Origin: Xanthobacter sp. NM-25
Lineage (GTDB): Bacteria; Pseudomonadota; Alphaproteobacteria; Rhizobiales; Xanthobacteraceae
Assembly (NCBI RefSeq): GCF_022138605.1
Contig: NZ_JACBFS010000006.1
Location: 1-64,000 of the forward strand
DNA length: 64,000 nucleotides
Direction of reading: 5' to 3'
In this document: positions 58,863-64,000 of the stretch, in pieces
Layout: every line of letters starts with the position of its first letter
Position numbering within the stretch: position 1 is the stretch's first letter
Notes under the pieces: generated by a model
What the model was told of the DNA's origin: nothing
Seen by the model: the letters and a program-made list of their open reading frames with translations, nothing else
Database searches by the model: none
Program-made: the position numbers and the translations under genes

Positions 58863-60388
58863 CAACGGCCAGCTCCAGCGGTTCGGGGCTCTCCGGCCTC
58901 GGCTTCCGTTTCCGCAATTTCACCGAGCAGTTGGCGGCGCAGCGTCGCCGCGACTGCTCTGGCGAGCAGGGGTGGTACGGCATTGCCGATTTGGCGGAAA
59001 GCTGGGTTCATCGTGCCGGCGAAGCGGAAACCGTCCGGGAAAGACTGCAGCCGGGCCGCCTCGCGCACCGAAATCGGCCGAGCCTGTCGACTGTCGTAAT
59101 GGATATGGCTGTAGCTGTCCTTGCCGAGATGGGCGAGCAGCGTCCTCGCCGGCGTTGACGCTTCCATCTTGCGCCATTTGTTCGGGAACTTGCCGGCATC
59201 ATAGGGCGGCACAAATTTAGCCTTGAGCGCCTTCCACGCCTCGCTGTCCTCTCTGGGACATTCGCCTTCGGCTTCGAGCCGGTTGAGCTCTGCTTTGAAC
59301 AGGCTCAATGCATGACGGTGCGCCTCGGGATACTGGTCGCCCGGCTGAAGTCCGGCGAAGATCCGATAGTCCCGTGGGAGATAGCGGATGACATGGTCGC
59401 GGACATACGAGCCGCCTTCGAAGCCTTTCCAGCCGCGCATAAGTGTCACATAGTCATGCTGGCAGTCGTGCCCGCCATAGGGCAGGCTCGCATCGAGCCT
59501 GCGGGTGCCGCGGCGCAGCTCGCCCGCCGCCAGCAGTTCGCGCGCGAAGATTTCAGGAAGGTCGCTGATCGCCTGTTCCGTGGTAATCGCTGCGGGCAGG
59601 CTCTCATCGGCGTCCGGCGCAGCTTTATACGCGCTCCCGCCCGTAGCAAGCGTCAGCAAATCACGGCCGGTCGCCAGCTTGAGTGCGACCGCGCGTGAGC
59701 CCTGATAGCCTGACGGGAGATCGACCCAGTGGGTCGGCGCGGGAAAGTCGACATCGTCAGCAATCTCTTCACGGATCGCGATCAGGATCATCCGCTCGCG
59801 CATCTGCGGGACGCCATAGAAAGCGGCATTGAGCAGCGTGTAGCGCACGACATAGCCCTTTGCGGTGAGGATCTCACCGATCTCGGCCGCCAGATTATGC
59901 CCTCCATGATTGAGCATGTCGGGGACATTCTCGATCACCACGGCCAGTGGTGCGCAGACTTCAACATAGCTCAGATATTCGATGTAAAGCCGCGCGCGCG
60001 GATCATGGCGAAACGCTTCGGGATGTTCGGCGATCTCGCGTAGCTTCGACCGGCCGACACGAGCGAATGCCTGACAGGGTGGGCCGCCGACGATGACGTC
60101 AAACGCCCCTGACGCCGGTCCGAGCCCGAGTGCCCCGGCCAGATCATCGGGCGAGGTCGCGGTAATGTCGCGCGCAATGCTGTGCCGGTCTTCGCCGCCA
60201 TGGAAATTGAGGCCATGCGATCGCGCCGCATCGGGGTCATTCTCGACCGCCGCGACGATCTCGTAGCCCGCCGCCTGAAACCCCAGCGAAATGCCGCCGC
60301 AGCCGGAAAACAGGTCGAGCACCCTCGGCTTCATGCCGGCGCGCAGGCGCTGAATCTTCTGCCGGATCAGTTTCGGATCGGCGTTCAC
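58862..60388 (-). CDS. C5-cytosine DNA methyltransferase
   Basis: A 508-residue m5C methyltransferase. Motif I VLDLFSGCGGISLGFQAAG, motif IV VGGPPCQAFARVG (catalytic Cys), motif VI VIENVPDM, motif VIII QMRERM and motif X RQIGNAVPP are in order; the target-recognition region is about 230-420. It starts with GTG overlapping the RHH stop (GTGA). The extended target region and coupling to Vsr suggest a restriction or MutL-linked defence system rather than a housekeeping Dcm. The recognition site is unknown. Confidence 0.95.
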   Translation of the reverse strand: MNADPKLIRQKIQRLRAGMKPRVLDLFSGCGGISLGFQAAGYEIVAAVENDPDAARSHGLNFHGGEDRHSIARDITATSPDDLAGALGLGPASGAFDVIVGGPPCQAFARVGRSKLREIAEHPEAFRHDPRARLYIEYLSYVEVCAPLAVVIENVPDMLNHGGHNLAAEIGEILTAKGYVVRYTLLNAAFYGVPQMRERMILIAIREEIADDVDFPAPTHWVDLPSGYQGSRAVALKLATGRDLLTLATGGSAYKAAPDADESLPAAITTEQAISDLPEIFARELLAAGELRRGTRRLDASLPYGGHDCQHDYVTLMRGWKGFEGGSYVRDHVIRYLPRDYRIFAGLQPGDQYPEAHRHALSLFKAELNRLEAEGECPREDSEAWKALKAKFVPPYDAGKFPNKWRKMEASTPARTLLAHLGKDSYSHIHYDSRQARPISVREAARLQSFPDGFRFAGTMNPAFRQIGNAVPPLLARAVAATLRRQLLGEIAETEAEAGEPRTAGAGR

Positions 60389-60567
60389 GGCCGGTCAGTC
60401 CCGAGCGGCAGTTCGGGCCGGCCGGTTCGCGTCGATAGATAATGGAGAACCGCCTGTCGGATCACCCAGGCCGACGATACGTCATTGGCCACCACGACAG
60501 TCTGCGCCCGACGGTGGACGCGCTCGGGCAGCAGCACGGTGATTCGGATGTTTTTTCCAGTGGCCAA
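60385..60567 (-). CDS. Ribbon-helix-helix regulator of the methyltransferase operon
   Basis: A 60-residue protein from a TTG start at 60567 (ATGKNIRITVLLPERVHRRA, then VVVANDVSSAWVIRQAVLHY). The strand-helix-helix layout is that of CopG/Arc-type DNA-binding proteins. GGGAGG lies about 10 nt before this TTG; longer forms from GTG 60597 or TTG 60600 are possible. First gene of a tightly overlapped operon with the methyltransferase, so it likely controls methylase and toxicity (inference). Confidence 0.72.
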   Translation of the reverse strand: MATGKNIRITVLLPERVHRRAQTVVVANDVSSAWVIRQAVLHYLSTRTGRPELPLGTDRP

Positions 60568-60792
60568 GATGCGCGGCCTCCCTGCGTTCCGAGACACCAA
60601 CCCTAGCCAGCATGCACCGCTTTACATCATCTGTCTCCAACTCAATGGAACCGGAGACAGATGAACCCGTCAAAGCCCTGGTGGAAAGGCGCAATTGCCG
60701 TCATGCGCGGCCTGCGTGTATTCTGGTATTGGTTCGACTCCGGTGCACGTCGCCAGTAATGCGAATCAGATGCCAGCCACCGGGGACTTCCG

Positions 60793-62283
60793 TTGCGACC
60801 TGTCGAGATCAATCCATCCCCCCGCGCGCTGCTCCGCTCCCTTCGAGGGCTTGGCTATTCACCGGAAACGGCACTTGCCGATCTGATCGACAATTCGCTC
60901 GCCGCCGGCGCTCGCCAAGTCGATATCGGGCTCAACTGGCGTGACGGCGATCCGCTTGTCGAAGTCCTCGACGATGGCGCGGGCATGGACTTCGATCGCC
61001 TGATTGAGGCGATGCGGTTCGGTGGCGAAGGTCCGGATGCCGAGCGCGGCAGTGATGATCTTGGTCGGTTCGGGCTTGGGCTCAAGACCGCGTCGCTCTC
61101 CCAGTGCCGGGAGCTGACTGTTGCCTCTCGCCGGGATGGGGCCGTGGCACGGCTTGCCTGGGACGTCGATCGTGTCGGTGGTGGCTGGTGCGCTGATGCA
61201 CCGGAAAACTCTCCCGCCGGTGAGCTTGCCGCACGGTTCGAAGAGGCGGGCGACGGCACATTAATCAGTTGGAATCGGATGGACCGCCTCGGTGGCCTTT
61301 CGGGTCTCGATCGAGACGGGTTCAACGACCGCATCACCAGCATCCGCGCGCATCTCTCGATGACCTTTCACCGTTTCCTGAGCGGCGAGGCACGGCGGCT
61401 CGCTATCGGCGTCAACGGGTTGGCGCTCCGCGCCTGGGATCCGTTCTGCCGCCAGCACGATGCGACCATGGTGCTGACGCGCGACATCATCCGCGGACCC
61501 GACCAGTCGATTGCGGCGCGATCCTACATTCTGCCGCACCGCGACCGCTTCACCAGCGAGCTCGAATGGGAGGAGGCCGGGGGGCCGGGCGGCTGGGTCG
61601 AGCGCCAAGGCTTTTATGTCTATCGTGGCGACCGTCTGGTGTCGCCGGGCGGCTGGCTGGGGCTGGGTGGCGCGCGTGCCTGGACGCGCGAGGAATCGAG
61701 CCGGCTCGCCCGCATCACGCTCGATCTGCCGACTACGATGGACGAGGCTTGGCGGATCGACATCCGTAAGTCACTCGCCCGCCCGCCGGCCTGGGCGCGA
61801 GCTCGGCTGGCCGGTATTGGCACTGACGCCCGCCGGCGCGCTCGCGAAGTATTCGCCTGGCGAGGCGGCGGTCCGACCGGGCGCCGCAGCGGGGCAAACA
61901 AAGACGGCGAGGTCTGGCCATGGGAGGCCAGAGGGGAGAAGTTGGTGCCGCGTTACCGTGTGCGGCGCGATCACCCAGCTGTTGCAGCTGTCTCTGAGCT
62001 ACTCGGCGACGATGCGGCACTGCTCGAAGGACTTCTGTCGGCCGTGGAGCTGACCGTGCCAGTCGAGCGCATCTGGCTCGATGTTGCCGAACAGGGCGGG
62101 GCGGAACCAGAGCGGCCGACGAGCTCTGAAATTGCCGCACTGGCGGCACCGCTTGCCAGCCTCGTGCGCAGCATGAACAACCCAGGGGAAGCCGGAGAGC
62201 GTCTTGATTCGGTGCTGCGGTCACTCGGCGTGGTCACACCCGCGCTGCGCGCTGCAGTGATCCGGCATCTGGGGGAGAACTGA
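60793..62283 (+). CDS. GHKL (MutL/MORC-like) ATPase of defence system
   Basis: A 496-residue protein with an N-terminal GHKL ATPase: LADLIDNSLAAGARQVDIGL (motif N), VEVLDDGAGMDFDRLIEAM (motif G1), and DDLGRFGLGLKTASLSQC (motif G2, lid). The remainder has no named domain. TTG at 60793 is the start, with GGGGA upstream. In MutL/MORC-linked restriction systems such ATPases pair with Z1 helicases, as here (next gene 1 nt downstream). Divergent from the methyltransferase operon. Confidence 0.9.
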   Translation: MRPVEINPSPRALLRSLRGLGYSPETALADLIDNSLAAGARQVDIGLNWRDGDPLVEVLDDGAGMDFDRLIEAMRFGGEGPDAERGSDDLGRFGLGLKTASLSQCRELTVASRRDGAVARLAWDVDRVGGGWCADAPENSPAGELAARFEEAGDGTLISWNRMDRLGGLSGLDRDGFNDRITSIRAHLSMTFHRFLSGEARRLAIGVNGLALRAWDPFCRQHDATMVLTRDIIRGPDQSIAARSYILPHRDRFTSELEWEEAGGPGGWVERQGFYVYRGDRLVSPGGWLGLGGARAWTREESSRLARITLDLPTTMDEAWRIDIRKSLARPPAWARARLAGIGTDARRRAREVFAWRGGGPTGRRSGANKDGEVWPWEARGEKLVPRYRVRRDHPAVAAVSELLGDDAALLEGLLSAVELTVPVERIWLDVAEQGGAEPERPTSSEIAALAAPLASLVRSMNNPGEAGERLDSVLRSLGVVTPALRAAVIRHLGEN

Positions 62284-62284
62284 C

Positions 62285-64000
62285 GTGATAGATCCGATCA
62301 CACAGCTCGCGAACATAGCGCGAGTTGCGCTCGGCCCGCGCGCCGGCGACCGCACCCTGAGCGTCGAGGAAATCCGGGCGGTGGTGGCGGCGAGCGCACC
62401 TCTGGTCACGCTTGCCACCGGTCACAGTATCGGGAACAGCGAGATCGACGCGGCGACACGCGATCTGGAGGCGCTGTTCGTAGTGGCACAGGGGCCATCG
62501 ATCCGGCTTCAGAATGATCAGCTGCCGCCGCCCTGGTATCTCGGCGAGAAGCGGCGGCCGGGCCACTGGTTGAAACGTTATCTCCAAAAACTTGCCGAGG
62601 ACAATTGGGCGCCGTGCGCGCTTAAGGGGCTCGAGGAAAGCACGTCCGAGGTCATGGAGCTTGTCGATGATCCGAGGCGCGCCGGTCCGTGGGACTGGCG
62701 CGGTCTGGTCGTCGGCAACGTCCAGTCGGGCAAGACTGCCCATTATGCCGGGCTCATCAACCGCGCCGCCGACGCCGGTTACCGCGTCATCATCGTGCTG
62801 GCCGGCATGCACAATGTGCTGCGCCGCCAGACTCAGCTGCGCCTCGACCAGGATTTTCTCGGCTTCGATACGGCAGGGGTCAGCGGCAGCGGCGGGCGCC
62901 GCCGGATCGGCGTTGGGCTGTTGCCGGGACCGATCATGCTCGTTGACAGCCTGACCACGTCACAGCTCAACGGGGATTTCAACCGCGCAGTCGCGAAGAA
63001 TTCCAATTTCGCGCCTGGCGAGCGGCCGTTCATTTTCGTCGTCAAGAAAAACGGCGGGGTGCTGAAGAACCTCAACCGCTGGATCGCGCGGCTCCCGGCG
63101 CTCTCGCGCGATGCCCCGCTGCTGGTGATCGACGATGAGGCTGATCAGGCCTCGCCCGACACCGGCGACCAGGGGTTCCTCGCCGACGGCAGTTTCGATG
63201 AGGATTATGATCCCAAGCGGATCAACGGTGAGATCCGCAAGCTGCTCGGCTCATTCAGCCGTAGCGTCTACGTCGGCTACACCGCGACGCCGTTCGCTAA
63301 CATCATGATCCATGATGAGCGGACGGCTGAGAATTATGGCGCCGATCTGTTCCCCTCGACCTTTATCGTCTCGCTGTCGGCGCCGGATGATTATTTCGGG
63401 CCGCTCGCGGTATTCGGCCGCGACGACGATGCAGATTCGGTCGGGCTGCCAGTGATCCGGCATCTCGATCAGACGGCGGAGGCCTGGATTCCCGATCCGC
63501 ACGACAAGACGTTGAGGCCGGTATGGCAGGGCGCGGCGCGGGTGCCGCCGAGCCTGTCAGCCGCGATGCGCAGCTTCATCCTCGCCTGTGCCGCGCGCGC
63601 CGCCCGCGGGCAGGTCAATACCCACCGAACCATGCTCGTCCATGTGTCGCGCTTCCAAGATGTCCATGACTTGGTCCACGCCCAGGTCGGGGCCGAGCTC
63701 CGAGCGATCCGCAACGCCGTCGGCGCCGGCGACACGGTCGAGCTGGCCGGGCTCAAGCAGCTGTGGAACGACGATTTTGTGCCGACAACTGATGCGATGG
63801 CATCGACCGTGTTTGGCCGGTCGCTTCGTCCGGTCAGCTGGAGCGAGGTGTCGGCCAGGCTTCCCGAGGAAATCGACCGCATCCAGGTGACCGTCGCCAA
63901 CGGCCGCAGTCGAACCGGCATCGACTATGATGCGGCTGAGGCGGCGGGTCAGAGCCTATCCGTTATCGTCATCGGCGGCGACAAGCTGTCGCGCGGGCTG
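62285..64000 (+). CDS. Z1-domain helicase-like protein, 3' truncated by window
   Basis: 572 codons are visible, beginning with GTG 62285 one base after the preceding stop. LVVGNVQSGKTAHYAGLINR (Walker A about 144-151), VIIVLAGMHNVLRRQTQLR, LLVIDDEADQASPDTG (Walker B, near 280), YVGYTATPFANIM (near 330) and VIGGDKLSRGL at the window end are hallmarks of Z1 proteins. Z1 proteins are SF2-like ATPases found with GHKL ATPases, PD-(D/E)xK and AIPR proteins in defence systems. Its C-terminus and further operon genes lie outside the window. Confidence 0.93.
   Translation, partial: MIDPITQLANIARVALGPRAGDRTLSVEEIRAVVAASAPLVTLATGHSIGNSEIDAATRDLEALFVVAQGPSIRLQNDQLPPPWYLGEKRRPGHWLKRYLQKLAEDNWAPCALKGLEESTSEVMELVDDPRRAGPWDWRGLVVGNVQSGKTAHYAGLINRAADAGYRVIIVLAGMHNVLRRQTQLRLDQDFLGFDTAGVSGSGGRRRIGVGLLPGPIMLVDSLTTSQLNGDFNRAVAKNSNFAPGERPFIFVVKKNGGVLKNLNRWIARLPALSRDAPLLVIDDEADQASPDTGDQGFLADGSFDEDYDPKRINGEIRKLLGSFSRSVYVGYTATPFANIMIHDERTAENYGADLFPSTFIVSLSAPDDYFGPLAVFGRDDDADSVGLPVIRHLDQTAEAWIPDPHDKTLRPVWQGAARVPPSLSAAMRSFILACAARAARGQVNTHRTMLVHVSRFQDVHDLVHAQVGAELRAIRNAVGAGDTVELAGLKQLWNDDFVPTTDAMASTVFGRSLRPVSWSEVSARLPEEIDRIQVTVANGRSRTGIDYDAAEAAGQSLSVIVIGGDKLSRGL

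Overview
The window comes from a GC-rich nitrogen-fixing alphaproteobacterium. The gene content (fixABCX, nifB-fdxN-nifZ, nifS-nifT, a murB-ddl-ftsQAZ-lpxC cell-division cluster, a capsule beta-Kdo transferase) and the NifA/sigma54 promoters fit Hyphomicrobiales, most likely the Xanthobacter/Azorhizobium group. That genus-level placement is inference from gene order and protein style, not from a database search.

Region 1 (1-31.4 kb) is one large nif/fix accessory region. It opens with the 3' end of nifH, then fixABCX (electron bifurcation to ferredoxin). Next is a minus-strand rhodanese unit facing a plus-strand FAD oxidoreductase-Rieske pair. The unit IscA-Nfu-nifS-nifT-SIR2-like follows, then the long unit nifB-fdxN-IscA-TPR-LRV-nifZ-nifZ-two small ORFs-DegT-ferredoxin-like. 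From 21 to 31 kb lies a mosaic of short units: a second LRV protein, a dienelactone hydrolase, a GNAT-like protein, an operon with a Rieske protein and a truncated haemoglobin, a GST, a SufT-like protein, a second TPR protein, a YqeB-like molybdo-enzyme accessory protein, and BolA-Grx4. TGT-N10-ACA elements and -24/-12 promoters are visible at several units. At least two intergenic regions, near 10.3 and 30.5 kb, appear to serve divergent promoters from a single NifA site.

Three proteins of the nif units keep the fold signature of a known family but lack key residues: a DegT aminotransferase with Ser in place of the PLP lysine, a [2Fe-2S]-ferredoxin-like protein with no cysteine, and a SIR2-like protein with Trp in place of the conserved Asn. 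Several families occur twice (LRV, TPR, Rieske, IscA, NifZ). This set of scaffold-like and duplicated proteins is the least explained part of the nif region.

Region 2 (31.6-53.4 kb) is envelope and housekeeping. It holds a secreted small protein, a KpsC-like transferase, lpxC, ftsZ, ftsA, ftsQ, ddl and murB (all minus), a YedY-like molybdopterin protein, a Tat-exported amine oxidase, a polyprenyl synthase, mtgA, yciB, an Rrf2 regulator, and a complete HlyD/RbbA/ABC-2 exporter. It ends with tRNA-Ser(CGA).

Region 3 (53.5-64 kb), just 3' of the tRNA, is a defence island. It carries a 1222-residue SIR2 protein, then a tightly overlapped RHH regulator-C5 methyltransferase-unknown-Vsr operon, divergent from a GHKL (MutL/MORC-like) ATPase and a Z1 helicase-like protein that runs off the window.
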